Assembly: GCA_020831845.1 (NCBI GenBank)
Contig: JAFIFV010000046.1
Coordinates: forward strand, 1 to 64,000
Origin: Ectothiorhodospiraceae bacterium
Lineage (GTDB): Bacteria; Pseudomonadota; Gammaproteobacteria; Nitrococcales; Aquisalimonadaceae
Direction: 5' to 3'
Length of the DNA stretch: 64,000 bases
Within the stretch, counting starts at the first letter, position 1, and each line of letters starts with the position of its first letter. Shown in pieces: positions 25,443-33,333 of the stretch. Made by a program: the position numbers and the translations under genes. The notes under the pieces are model-generated. The model worked only from the letters and a program-made list of their open reading frames with translations, made no database searches and was not told the DNA's origin.

Positions 25443-27878
25443 TCACAGGTCCTCCAGGCTTTGCTGGAACTTGATCCAGCCATCGGTTAGCCATTCCTGC
25501 ATCGTCTCGTTCTCCCCTTGGGCGGCATCGAATGCCGACAGCACCTCCGGCGGTGGAATGACCACGCGCATCTTCTTTGGCGGCCCCTCGGCCTGGTAGA
25601 CGGTGTGCAGGTAGCGCCCGCCGGTGACCCAACCCTCCAGCCGATTCACCCGCCCCAGGAACTGGTTGCTCTGCCGCGGGAAGCGTTCCCCGTTGGCACG
25701 ACACCATCGGAGGTACGCGGTGTAGAGCTGTTTGCTGCCACAAGGCACCACAGGGTGGTCAGTCTCCCCGCCAGTCCACTCCTCAATGAACCGATCCTGG
25801 CTGGGCTTGCTGAGGTAGATCAGGGCATCTTTGGACCGGGTCCCCGGCGGCTTCTTCTTCGGGTGCCAGCCATCCAGGTTGACGTTCAGCAGGTGGTGGT
25901 AGAACGCAGCCACGCCGCCGTTCTCGATCTCGTACCACAGCTGGTCGTACCACTGCTCTGTCATCTGCGGCGGCGTCCAGATCACCAGGTGGCGACGGTC
26001 ATCGTTCTCAAGCGGTAGCGGCTGATCTTCGTTCGAGAGAAAGACCAGGTTGATCTGATTGCGCTGCTTGTACGCCGCAACGTTCTTGGGGTTCACCCGC
26101 ACGCTGGTGCCGGTGACGAGCTCTTTCAGCTCGTTCTTGATGTGGTACATCTCCTGCCGCGTGACCACTTCTTCGGCGAGCAGGAACAGCTTGCTGTCCA
26201 CCCAGTCGCTGTTGAACCGGTCTTCCAGCCCCCGCTGGTTGAGCACCGTGGAATACTCGCCATAGATCCTGGCCAGCGTCTGGAACACAGCTGATTTCCC
26301 GGTGCCCTGCGGCCCGTGCATGATCACGGCACTGGACATCTTGGCACCCGGGTTCTGCAGCGGATACGCCATCCAGCAAAGCAACCAGTCGAACACCTCC
26401 TGGCTGTTCTCCTCACCACTGCACAGATACTCGAGCGTGGTCAGGATCATGTCGCAGTCGCCTGGCTCCGGCTTCATTGGCCACCCGCTCCAGGTATTGA
26501 GCTGCACCGCTGGGTCCCGCTCCGATGGATCGAACCCCACCTGGTCCAGGTAGTACGCGCCACGGTGTATCCAGGTGGGATGCCGCTTCACATCCGCCAG
26601 CTTCGCGTCCGCCGGCAGCAGGGCCAGCATCTGGTCCTTGTGCACGATCTTCCGTGTCCACGTGTCGAACACGTACTTGCCCGTGCCGTCATCGATCGGC
26701 AGGAACCGCTCCACGATCTCGTCGATGTTGAGGATGGAGGCCGCCGCACGTCGCTCCCCCGCTCCCCCTGGGGCGTGTCCCCGCGCGGAAACCGCCGCCT
26801 GTGTTGCGGTCTGCCACCCTGCCTGGGCAATCGCATCCTCCACCTGGACCCGGACGAGGGCCAAGCCTCCCGCTGGAATTAGGTAGAGGTCATTGAAGTC
26901 GGTGAGCTTCTTCCCCTCGCGGTCGCTCGGGAACGTCGGCGCAACAAACGCCCCGCCCACGGCCACCGCCGCGGCCCGGGCATACCTGACTCCAGGGTTC
27001 TCCTGGCCATGCTCCTCGCCGCAGTGCTGACAGTGTTCCTCAGCCACAGCGGTGACCTTCTTGCACGCGCGGCACTTCTGCAGGTAGTCATCGTCAGCGC
27101 AGACCAGCACCCGCAGCCGGCGGTAGGCTTTGCACAGCGCCTCGGATACCGGCTGCAGGTTGTTCGCGGCGAAGGCCACGGCAACCGGGAGGCCCGTCGC
27201 TTCGTGCAGCGTGGCCCCGGTGGCGAACCCCTCGCAAACCAGGACGACGCCGCCGGCCATCGGCGATCCGATCTGGAAATAGTGCCCGCCGATCGCCATG
27301 CCCTTCGGCCAGTATTCCTTCTCCAGGCGCTTGGCTCGATCCTTCCCGCGGATGATCTGCAGGCCGTGGACCCGGCCCTGGGAATCCATCACTGGCACCG
27401 CCACAGTGCCGGATCCGTTCGGCGCGAATCGGACGCCGTGCGCCTGGACGCGCTTGCGCTCCAGGTACTCGCTGCTGCCCTCCGGCAGGTAGGCGTTCCA
27501 GGCCTTCGATGCACGGTGCGCGGCCTTGGCTGCCTCCGCGTCCCGCTGCGCCTGCGCCCGCCGGGCGTTCTCCCGGTGGCGAGCCGCAATCGCCTTCTTC
27601 TCTGAACTGGAGAGCGCCGCCGTGCTGCCGGTCAGCTTGACCCTAAACTTTTCCTTGTCGGCACCCTGCCACCAGCCATAGGAACCGACGATGAACAGGC
27701 CTTCACCGCCCACCTTCCGACTCATCCGGAAGTCGGTGAGCCAGTACCACCCCCGCTTCTCCCGGCCGCCGCCTTCGATGTAGCACCGCACCGGCTTGGC
27801 CGTGCCAACCTCCAGGTGCTCGATCCGCAGACCAGCGCCCTGGAGCTGGGCCAGCACGTCGGCGTAGTTCTCCCACAT
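25443..27878 (-). CDS. Primase-helicase (Toprim plus DUF5906-type SF3 helicase)
   Basis: 811 residues from ATG 27878, which has GGAGGG about 9 nt upstream and overlaps the previous stop. The N-terminal half holds a Toprim-like core (VVLVCEGFATGATL, LVCADDD) and zinc-type cysteines (CRACKK, CQHCGEEH). The C-terminal half is a helicase with Walker A GPQGTGKS and Walker B SKLFLLAEEV. It should prime and unwind phage DNA. An origin with repeats next to such genes is common. Confidence 0.9.
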   Translation of the reverse strand: MWENYADVLAQLQGAGLRIEHLEVGTAKPVRCYIEGGGREKRGWYWLTDFRMSRKVGGEGLFIVGSYGWWQGADKEKFRVKLTGSTAALSSSEKKAIAARHRENARRAQAQRDAEAAKAAHRASKAWNAYLPEGSSEYLERKRVQAHGVRFAPNGSGTVAVPVMDSQGRVHGLQIIRGKDRAKRLEKEYWPKGMAIGGHYFQIGSPMAGGVVLVCEGFATGATLHEATGLPVAVAFAANNLQPVSEALCKAYRRLRVLVCADDDYLQKCRACKKVTAVAEEHCQHCGEEHGQENPGVRYARAAAVAVGGAFVAPTFPSDREGKKLTDFNDLYLIPAGGLALVRVQVEDAIAQAGWQTATQAAVSARGHAPGGAGERRAAASILNIDEIVERFLPIDDGTGKYVFDTWTRKIVHKDQMLALLPADAKLADVKRHPTWIHRGAYYLDQVGFDPSERDPAVQLNTWSGWPMKPEPGDCDMILTTLEYLCSGEENSQEVFDWLLCWMAYPLQNPGAKMSSAVIMHGPQGTGKSAVFQTLARIYGEYSTVLNQRGLEDRFNSDWVDSKLFLLAEEVVTRQEMYHIKNELKELVTGTSVRVNPKNVAAYKQRNQINLVFLSNEDQPLPLENDDRRHLVIWTPPQMTEQWYDQLWYEIENGGVAAFYHHLLNVNLDGWHPKKKPPGTRSKDALIYLSKPSQDRFIEEWTGGETDHPVVPCGSKQLYTAYLRWCRANGERFPRQSNQFLGRVNRLEGWVTGGRYLHTVYQAEGPPKKMRVVIPPPEVLSAFDAAQGENETMQEWLTDGWIKFQQSLEDL

Positions 27879-28120
27879 CAGCCGCAGCCCTCCACCAGGC
27901 CAACGGCCAGGCCGGTGTTGCCTATCTGACAACCCCATCGCCTAGCGGAATTTCGCGAGCTTCTCACCCGCATGGTCGCAACCTCCAGGAAGGACCCGCG
28001 ACCGGATAGGTGCCGTCTATTAATCGCCATGCGCAACGGTGTCGTCCCCGCAACATGCAACGCCACGGCGCCGCTGATCTTACTGGGGGTGCGGGGCTTC
28101 AACGTACGTGCGGACCGCAT
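27878..28120 (-). CDS. Small basic protein, function unknown
   Basis: 80 residues, Arg-rich. Both ends show TGATG overlaps: its ATG overlaps the zinc-finger stop and its stop overlaps the primase ATG. This tight coupling argues that it is translated, even though no family was recognised and its composition is unusual. Confidence 0.5.
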   Translation of the reverse strand: MRSARTLKPRTPSKISGAVALHVAGTTPLRMAINRRHLSGRGSFLEVATMRVRSSRNSARRWGCQIGNTGLAVGLVEGCG

Positions 28121-28356
28121 CAACCGTAGGCCCTGCGAGAGAGATGGCTATTGCGTTGCTCGTGGTCGGACTGGCAGGGGGCGCACATGGTGCAGCCCTG
28201 GGCGGCCGCCCGCCGCTTCTCCGGTATCGGGTCGCCGCATTCCTCGCAGTGCGTCGCGGAGGCGCGGGCGGGTTGCCTGGCGTTCATGCGCCGGGCGTTA
28301 CGGTCGGTTTCCAGTTGCTCCAGGTATTCCCCGGCGCGGTCAGCGAGGTCTGCCAT
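28120..28356 (-). CDS. TraR/DksA-type C4 zinc-finger protein
   Basis: 78 residues. A helical N-terminus is followed by CEECGDPIPEKRR and CTMCAPCQSDHEQRN, the four-cysteine finger of TraR-like proteins. Such proteins bind RNA polymerase through the secondary channel and shift transcription toward the phage or plasmid. It lies in the early replication operon. Confidence 0.82.
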   Translation of the reverse strand: MADLADRAGEYLEQLETDRNARRMNARQPARASATHCEECGDPIPEKRRAAAQGCTMCAPCQSDHEQRNSHLSRRAYG

Positions 28357-28387
28357 GATGTCCCCCTGGGAGAGATTGTTGTGGTGG

Positions 28388-28528
28388 TTACTGCCTGTCC
28401 GCTGCGATGGCGGCCAGAGTTAGTTCTTTCCAGCGGCGCTCGCTTGGGCGCTTTCGCTTGGATCGGCCGATCCGGTAGGACTGGCGGACGGCCTTGCGCC
28501 ATTCGGGTGTCTGCACGTAGCGAGGCAT
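28388..28528 (-). CDS. Very small basic protein
   Basis: 46 residues (MPRYVQTPEWRK...), basic and helical. The ATG overlaps the stop of the preceding gene (TGATG). Location and coupling support translation. Function unknown. Confidence 0.5.
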   Translation of the reverse strand: MPRYVQTPEWRKAVRQSYRIGRSKRKRPSERRWKELTLAAIAADRQ

Positions 28529-28917
28529 CACAGGTTCCCCCCGTTGATCCGCTCCATCTTCTTGACCAACTGAGCCATCTGCTGGGTGGCCTCGATGTAC
28601 TGTCGCTGGAGCTTCTGGTTCTCGGTCTCGACGTTGATCGGGCGCGGTGTCTCGTATCCAGCAGCCGCTGTCAGGTAGTGCATCGCTGTGTGGCATTCCC
28701 GCTCACGACCGGTGACAAGCAGGAACACGACTTGCGATAGCTCCAGCTTCTCGGGGCGCTCGGGATCCAGGCAGTGGTTCAGGAGCCGCGCGGCGGCGCT
28801 CAGATCCTTATCGGGCCAGATCATTGACCCCACGCGCTTGGGTCCGCCCAGCGCTACGACCAGATCGCGCAGCGCGTCCTCCAGAGTGTCGTGCCAGAGA
28901 GCCTGCTGTTCCGTCAT
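28528..28917 (-). CDS. Phage regulatory protein at the CII position
   Basis: 129 residues. The N-terminal half (LRDLVVALGGPKRVGSMIWPDKDLSAAARLLNHCLDP) looks like an HTH-type DNA-binding domain. The C-terminus is a probable coiled coil (ENQKLQRQYIEATQQMAQLVKKM). It follows the cro-like gene, the place of cII in lambdoid phages. The exact role is inferred. Confidence 0.65.
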   Translation of the reverse strand: MTEQQALWHDTLEDALRDLVVALGGPKRVGSMIWPDKDLSAAARLLNHCLDPERPEKLELSQVVFLLVTGRERECHTAMHYLTAAAGYETPRPINVETENQKLQRQYIEATQQMAQLVKKMERINGGNL

Positions 28918-28987
28918 GTGCTACTTCCCTCCCCCGTTACCAACAGTCACCACGTTGTGGTAAGGCGTGGTAATCCCTCGGCCAGGC

Positions 28988-29037
28988 AAAAAAAATAGGC
29001 TGGATGGCAAATGGACAAGACACCAAACAGCCAGCCT
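28988..29037 (-). terminator. Terminator-like hairpin after the cro-like gene
   Basis: On the minus strand AGGCTGG (29031-29037) pairs with CCAGCCT (28997-29003) across a long loop and is followed by a run of eight T (28988-28995). Similar terminators stand after cro in lambdoid phages. Nearby at 28949-28961 is a second hairpin, ACCAC-GTT-GTGGT. The long loop lowers confidence. Confidence 0.5.
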
Positions 29038-29056
29038 GCCAACACACCCTCGAGCC

Positions 29057-29296
29057 TCACGCCGCATGATGCTTTTGCGCCTGCAGATCGGGAGGCAACC
29101 AGTCCGGATCCGGATACATCTCCGGGCTCAGTTCGAACGGGGTCACTTCGCCACTTGTGGCCCGGACGACATCCAGCACCCGCCTGGGCGGACAACCGGT
29201 GCGCTCGAACTTCCTGACGGCCTGATAGGAAACCCCCAGCACCTTAGCCAGCTCGAGGAGGCCAACTTGATCGATAGCTCGTGTCATCGCGTTCAT
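29057..29296 (-). CDS. Cro-like HTH repressor
   Basis: 79 residues. The HTH (LLELAKVLGVSYQAVRKFERTG) resembles Cro/YdaS proteins. The promoter (-35 at 29326-29331, -10 at 29303-29308) predicts a transcript start at or within a few bases of the ATG at 29296, so the message may be leaderless; an ATG at 29287 is the alternative. It diverges from the repressor gene, the classic lytic/lysogenic switch layout. Confidence 0.82.
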   Translation of the reverse strand: MNAMTRAIDQVGLLELAKVLGVSYQAVRKFERTGCPPRRVLDVVRATSGEVTPFELSPEMYPDPDWLPPDLQAQKHHAA

Positions 29297-29302
29297 GCTC
29301 GC

Positions 29303-29331
29303 AATCTAGTACCGAAAGTTACCTTCGTCAA
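29303..29331 (-). promoter_or_regulatory. Promoter of the cro-like gene with repressor operator
   Basis: On the minus strand TTGACG (29326-29331), a 17-bp spacer, and TAGATT (29303-29308). The spacer holds GGTAACTTTCGGT, which recurs in the promoter at 32250. A repressor bound there would block RNA polymerase. Reading the other way is the repressor gene, for which only a weak GATAAT -10 is seen. Confidence 0.75.
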
Positions 29332-29371
29332 GACGCAGAAAGGTATATCGGATAATGTGACTATTGGTTCT

Positions 29372-29863
29372 ATGTCAGATGAAAACAGAACCGAATTTGC
29401 CCAACGGCTCAACGAAGCCCTTGATGACGCTGGGTTTCCGAGCAAAGGCGCTGGACGGCAGGTGTCCGTTGGAAAGCGATTTGGTGTCAGCCAGAAGGCG
29501 GCTCGGAAATGGCTTGAAGGTGAAGGCATACCTAAGACATCTCGCCTGATGGAGATCGCGACCGAACTACGTATCCATTTCGAATGGCTGCTGAGCGGCC
29601 GAGGTCCGAAACGCACCGAACCCGAGGACGACAAGCACCACAGCAGCGACGCAGCTACAGATTCCCGTCTCGAATATCTTCTTCTCTATGCCTCCCCGCG
29701 CTCGCGGGAGGCTCTAAAACGCATTGCCCAAGCCGCCCATGAGGGGCGCCTAACCGACGATGACATTGCACTGCTGGAGCAGACAGCAATGCGCATAGCC
29801 AAGCAGACCAGGGTGGGACCAGGTGACTACAGCAACCTCATGCAGGAGCCAACCGACGACTAA
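29372..29863 (+). CDS. Short CI-like repressor without a protease domain
   Basis: 163 residues from ATG 29372. The N-terminal HTH includes GRQVSVGKRFGVSQKAARKWLEGEGIP. The C-terminal 80 residues are helical and no S24/LexA-like Ser-Lys peptidase is present, so RecA-driven self-cleavage is unlikely. It is followed within 8 nt by a HipA-like kinase, so it could serve both as immunity repressor and as a HipB-like partner. Confidence 0.8.
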   Translation: MSDENRTEFAQRLNEALDDAGFPSKGAGRQVSVGKRFGVSQKAARKWLEGEGIPKTSRLMEIATELRIHFEWLLSGRGPKRTEPEDDKHHSSDAATDSRLEYLLLYASPRSREALKRIAQAAHEGRLTDDDIALLEQTAMRIAKQTRVGPGDYSNLMQEPTDD

Positions 29864-29870
29864 CCGCATA

Positions 29871-30695
29871 TTGCCGCTGGTCGGCGCGACCGCCATGCGG
29901 CAATTCCTGGGCTGGATGCCTGCAGATGATCATCACCGCAATGGGGTGTTCGTTGCGCAGTTTCTGGTACCGGACCAGGGATCTGTGCAGGCGTGCGTCA
30001 AGATGTACCCGCACGAACAGGGCCGAAACCGAGGCCTTGTCAACGAGATTACCGGGTACCTGTTCGGACACGCGCTGGGCATTCCTCAGCCCGATCTCGC
30101 CTTCGTCGCTCATGTCCCGATCAAGCACATCAACGGTGCCAAGGGCTTGGTGCGAGAACTGAAGCGGGCGAAAGTGGACACCTACCCGGCTTTTTGCACG
30201 CGCAGGATCGACGGGCACAGCGCCGCGGTTCGGGTACCAGATAGCCAGCTGCCGGCGGTCGTGGAAGACATTCGCAAATGGCGGGCTCTACCGCACGCCG
30301 TCGCCCTGGACGAAAACATTGCGAACAGCGACCGGCATCTGAATAATCTGTTGCGACTGGGCACCGGGGACTATGCCGTGATTGACAACGGGCTGTTGGC
30401 CTGCCCGTATCCAGGCGGCAACTGGAGCGCAGAAGATCTTGATGCGCAAGGAAATTACGTCAACGTGCTGTCCGAGAACATGTGGCAGAACAACCCGCCG
30501 GGGAGAATGGTCAGCAAGATGCTCGACCTTTCCCGCCACCACCTTTCGGCAGTCGCTGGCATTGCGAATGAGCTAGAATTCTGGTGGTCGAAACTGCTTA
30601 GCGAAGACGACCATCAGGCATTCAAGGCTTTTCTTGATGCGCGAACGGCGAATGTGCACTCACTATTGGCGAACCGTTATGGCCGGCTACTGTAA
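29871..30695 (+). CDS. HipA-like kinase
   Basis: About 274 residues from a TTG at 29871; ATG 29895 is an alternative and no strong ribosome site is seen. Kinase motifs: a Lys in QACVKMYP, the catalytic loop NSDRHLNNLL (Asp and Asn), and the metal-binding VIDNG. LVNEITGYLFGHALGIPQP resembles the HipA_2 group. Members are Ser/Thr kinases, and classic HipA phosphorylates GltX and stops growth. Here it lies between a repressor and a DUF3037-like gene. Substrate unknown. Confidence 0.82.
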   Translation: MPLVGATAMRQFLGWMPADDHHRNGVFVAQFLVPDQGSVQACVKMYPHEQGRNRGLVNEITGYLFGHALGIPQPDLAFVAHVPIKHINGAKGLVRELKRAKVDTYPAFCTRRIDGHSAAVRVPDSQLPAVVEDIRKWRALPHAVALDENIANSDRHLNNLLRLGTGDYAVIDNGLLACPYPGGNWSAEDLDAQGNYVNVLSENMWQNNPPGRMVSKMLDLSRHHLSAVAGIANELEFWWSKLLSEDDHQAFKAFLDARTANVHSLLANRYGRLL

Positions 30696-30698
30696 ATC

Positions 30699-31598
30699 AT
30701 GAACGCGAACCTGCTAGTAGAAGCGAATAGCGAAGAGCCCGCAGCAGTCAGCGGCAAGTGGTGCACGGTCAGCGTGATGCCGGACCCGCTGACTGGGGAA
30801 CGATTCAACGTGGGCGTGGTGTTCCAGGACTCCAAGCGTAAGCTTCACTGGAAGCTGCTGGATAGCACGGCCGCCTTCCGGTGCTTGTACGGCGAGGACG
30901 GCGAATCCAACCTGCGATATCTCGTCTCCGCGATTCAGGAGCATCTGCAACACCACGGTAGTTTCCGCAGCCCTTCCTCGCAAATCCTGTTCGGCCAGCG
31001 CGCTTATGCAGCAGGAGACGACGCGGAAAGCATTCTGGATGAGCTGTATCAGACCATGGTCAGTATCCGCGACCATGGCGACCCATCGGATGCCGAGCCG
31101 CTGCGTGCGCCGACGCTCAGCACTATGGACCTCCGGAAGAAGGTGACCAGGCTGGCGCGCGATCGCGACCCAAACATGGTGGATAGGGTCTTCCGGCGTG
31201 ACCCGGTTGCACTACACGATGCCAAAGAAGCGCCCCATTTGCTGGACCTGCAGATATTCGCCGAACCGGATCTCACGCACCGGAGCACGCGCTTCGGCAG
31301 CATTGTCTCCGTGTATTCCACGGCGCAGATCACCCGCGGCTACTACCTCAACGCCGGGGCACTCTCCCTGATCAACGCCCAAGATATACTCGGCAACGGC
31401 GGGCACGGCGCATTTTTCATCTTGCGACCGCCCGAGGGCACCACGGGTTACACGTCCAGTATCGTGAACGAAATTGACGAACAGATAGACCGTGCCGTGT
31501 TCCCCTTTCAGCGGGAAGCCAGGCGGCGTGTCAGGATTATCAGCACCGACTCCCCCGAAGAGCTGACCGAGGAAGCAATCGATTTCGCATTGCGCTAA
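30699..31598 (+). CDS. DUF3037-like protein paired with the HipA-like kinase
   Basis: 299 residues, 3 nt after the kinase stop. The N-terminus (KWCTVSVMPDPLTGERFNVGVVF) matches the DUF3037 pattern, whose genes often accompany HipA_2-type kinases. The remaining 170 residues extend beyond the usual DUF3037 length and are not recognised. It may be the kinase partner or regulator. Confidence 0.68.
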   Translation: MNANLLVEANSEEPAAVSGKWCTVSVMPDPLTGERFNVGVVFQDSKRKLHWKLLDSTAAFRCLYGEDGESNLRYLVSAIQEHLQHHGSFRSPSSQILFGQRAYAAGDDAESILDELYQTMVSIRDHGDPSDAEPLRAPTLSTMDLRKKVTRLARDRDPNMVDRVFRRDPVALHDAKEAPHLLDLQIFAEPDLTHRSTRFGSIVSVYSTAQITRGYYLNAGALSLINAQDILGNGGHGAFFILRPPEGTTGYTSSIVNEIDEQIDRAVFPFQREARRRVRIISTDSPEELTEEAIDFALR

Positions 31599-31603
31599 TC
31601 GCG

Positions 31604-31906
31604 CTAGGCGGCGTGATTGTCCCAAGGCTGAATCCTGGCCAGTTCGCCTTCCATCTGGTCACGCCTGGTGGCCAAATCATAATCGGCCTGCAGGCCAAGC
31701 CAGAAGCCATCGCTGACACCGAAGAAGCGGGATAGCCGCAACGCGGTATCCGCACTGATCGAACGGCGCCCGGCAATGATCTCCCCAATACGCGGCTGCG
31801 GCACACCGATCTCCTTCGCCAACCGGTAGGCCGTCACACCCATTGGGCCAAGGAACTCTTCCTGCAAAATCTCCCCAGGATGGGGATACGCAATCTGCCG
31901 TGTCAT
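31604..31906 (-). CDS. HigA-type antitoxin
   Basis: 100 residues with HPGEILQEEFLGPMGVTAYRLAKEIGVPQPRIGEIIAGRR, the VapI/HigA XRE domain, and a C-terminal SDGFWLGLQADYDL. It follows its toxin gene by 9 nt. The toxin-first order is typical for HigBA. Protein would repress the pair through the 32202-32222 palindrome. Confidence 0.93.
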   Translation of the reverse strand: MTRQIAYPHPGEILQEEFLGPMGVTAYRLAKEIGVPQPRIGEIIAGRRSISADTALRLSRFFGVSDGFWLGLQADYDLATRRDQMEGELARIQPWDNHAA

Positions 31907-31915
31907 GGCAACCTC

Positions 31916-32194
31916 CTAGTGGTAATCAACGATTTCCACGTCATGCGCATCGCCCGCCTCGAAACGAAAGCAGACGCGCCATTGATCATTGATGCGGATG
32001 CTGTACTGCCCCGCCCTGTTCCCGCTTAGCTTTTCCAGCCTGTTGGCCGGTGGCACGCGCAGATCATTGAGCGCAGCCGCTCGGTTCAGCATCGCCAGCT
32101 TTCGCAGCGCCACCTTCTCGATATTCACGAAAGCCGGAACCCGGATTCCAGCAAAGAGGCTTTCCGTGGCTCGGCAGCGAAAGCTTTTGATCAT
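31916..32194 (-). CDS. HigB-type toxin (RelE superfamily)
   Basis: 92 residues from ATG 32194 (a TTG at 32200 is the alternative). It has FVNIEKVALRKLAMLNRA, LRVPPANRLEKLSGNRAGQYSIRINDQWRVCFRF and VEIVDYH, the HigB/RelE core with basic catalytic surface and C-terminal His. Such toxins cut mRNA on the ribosome. Confidence 0.93.
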   Translation of the reverse strand: MIKSFRCRATESLFAGIRVPAFVNIEKVALRKLAMLNRAAALNDLRVPPANRLEKLSGNRAGQYSIRINDQWRVCFRFEAGDAHDVEIVDYH

Positions 32195-32201
32195 GACCAA
32201 A

Positions 32202-32222
32202 TACTAACACGTCGCGTTAGTA
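32202..32222 (-). promoter_or_regulatory. HigBA promoter/operator palindrome
   Basis: TACTAAC-7 nt-GTTAGTA, a perfect 7-bp inverted repeat 8 nt before the toxin ATG. On the minus strand TAGTAT forms the -10 and TTGCGT, 16 nt further up, a -35. HigA binding would cover the -10. Confidence 0.7.
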
Positions 32223-32249
32223 ACGCAACACAAGACCAACAAAAGGGCA

Positions 32250-32298
32250 TTGACGTTGGTAACTTTTGGTCCTAGCATTTGAGGTAACTTTTGGTCTT
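32250..32298 (+). promoter_or_regulatory. Promoter with two repressor operators for the accessory operon
   Basis: TTGACG (32250-32255), 17 bp, TAGCAT (32273-32278). GGTAACTTTTGGTC occurs in the spacer at 32258-32271 and again at 32284-32297. These match the operator of the cro-like promoter (29309-29325). The operon starts at 32314 with GGAG 7 nt before its ATG. Confidence 0.75.
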
Positions 32299-32313
32299 AA
32301 TGCGGAGTGACCA

Positions 32314-32631
32314 ATGGCGCGACTGAATTACAACACCCCCAAAGCATCCCTCCGCGAAGGGTGCAACAATCGGGCTCCCGAAGGCGTCACCGAAAACGGC
32401 GAACGCACCGCGCGGACACTCTCCTGCTCTCTAAGGGCCTGGGCGGACCTTTCGGATTGGCAATTGGAGCGGATGGCGGATTGCCTGCATGGCGCCGGAA
32501 TTTACGCGACGAATTACCTGCACCCTGAGCAGGCGGACGACGCGGCCTGGTTCCGTTACCTCTCCGAGTCCGCCGACCACTTCCGCTACAACCGCAAGGC
32601 CACCCCTGCCGGCCCGGCCTCCCGGAACTGA
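32314..32631 (+). CDS. Accessory early protein, function unknown
   Basis: 105 residues. First gene of the repressed plus-strand operon. Helical and acidic in the middle (LSDWQLERMADCLHGAGIYATNYLHPEQADDAAWFRYLSE is spread over residues 46-86). No motif recognised. Leader genes of such operons often encode anti-host or anti-defence proteins, but there is no direct evidence here. Confidence 0.6.
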   Translation: MARLNYNTPKASLREGCNNRAPEGVTENGERTARTLSCSLRAWADLSDWQLERMADCLHGAGIYATNYLHPEQADDAAWFRYLSESADHFRYNRKATPAGPASRN

Positions 32632-32638
32632 GGCGCTT

Positions 32639-32842
32639 ATGGCACAGCATCCAGCTCCCAGCCACATCCCCATGCCCGCACTGGATCGCATGATCGATCA
32701 GCTGGTGGAGCAAGGCATTGCCGTGAACGAACGCGGCCAGCTGGTCGCGAGGCAGAGCCTCCGGCGCGGGCAGGAGCACACCCAGAATCATCACCGCCGC
32801 GGCTTTCTTCGCCGCTGGCGGCAACAGCCCACTGACGCCTAG
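32639..32842 (+). CDS. Small phage protein, function unknown
   Basis: 67 residues with a His/Arg-rich C-terminus (RRGQEHTQNHHRRGFLRRW) that may bind nucleic acid. Lies 7 nt after the first gene of the operon. Confidence 0.5.
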   Translation: MAQHPAPSHIPMPALDRMIDQLVEQGIAVNERGQLVARQSLRRGQEHTQNHHRRGFLRRWRQQPTDA

Positions 32843-32851
32843 GAGGCAATC

Positions 32852-33076
32852 ATGGCAATACGCGTTGAACTGCCAGAGACCGCCAGCGCAGCCGCCCTGC
32901 GCGAGTTCGCCGACCGCTGCGGATGCACCATCCGCCTGATTGACGGGCGCACCGACCACTACCGGCTGGAGCCGCGGGAGCTGCCTGTGGCCACCAACAG
33001 CAACGTGGTGCGCATGCAGCGCCACAAGCGGCAGTACGTGGGCACGCGGCCGGGCGACATGCCCGAGCCTGCGTGA
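32852..33076 (+). CDS. Small phage protein, function unknown
   Basis: 74 residues; AGGAGG stands 5 nt before the ATG. Contains AALREFADRCGCTIRLID and a basic tail. No family recognised. Its stop overlaps the next GTG. Confidence 0.55.
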   Translation: MAIRVELPETASAAALREFADRCGCTIRLIDGRTDHYRLEPRELPVATNSNVVRMQRHKRQYVGTRPGDMPEPA

Positions 33077-33333
33077 GCTACGGGCACTGGCGCGGGGTAT
33101 TCGACGTGCTGCAGATCGACACCACACCCGGCGGCCAGGGGCCGTTCGCCCCGCCCGCCGGGTGGCTGGGCGATGACGAGGTCTATCGGGCGCTGCTCAG
33201 AGATCGCTATCGCGACGACCGCGCCGCAAAACAACAGATGGCGCTCACCGCCAGCCTACTGGGGCAGGTGTACACAGGCCCCTACGCCCAGGTGGCGCGG
33301 GAGGTCATCGACAGCCTGAGGAAACAACGATGA
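33073..33333 (+). CDS. Small phage protein, function unknown
   Basis: 86 residues from a GTG that overlaps the previous stop (GTGA). The C-terminal half is helical and basic (RDRYRDDRAAKQQMALTASLLGQV). Its stop overlaps the next start. Unknown function. Confidence 0.5.
   Translation: MSYGHWRGVFDVLQIDTTPGGQGPFAPPAGWLGDDEVYRALLRDRYRDDRAAKQQMALTASLLGQVYTGPYAQVAREVIDSLRKQR

Noticed and set aside
25046-25483. Open frame of 145 codons on the minus strand with a periodic His-Met-Phe stretch
   Set aside because: The periodicity comes from the ATATGGAAC repeats. The frame crosses the start of the small terminase and the end of the primase gene, and its sequence looks non-coding.
29372-29863. Reading the HTH gene only as HipB and not as the phage repressor
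   Set aside because: Its position opposite the cro-like gene and the shared operators favour a repressor role; a double role remains possible and is listed as a finding.
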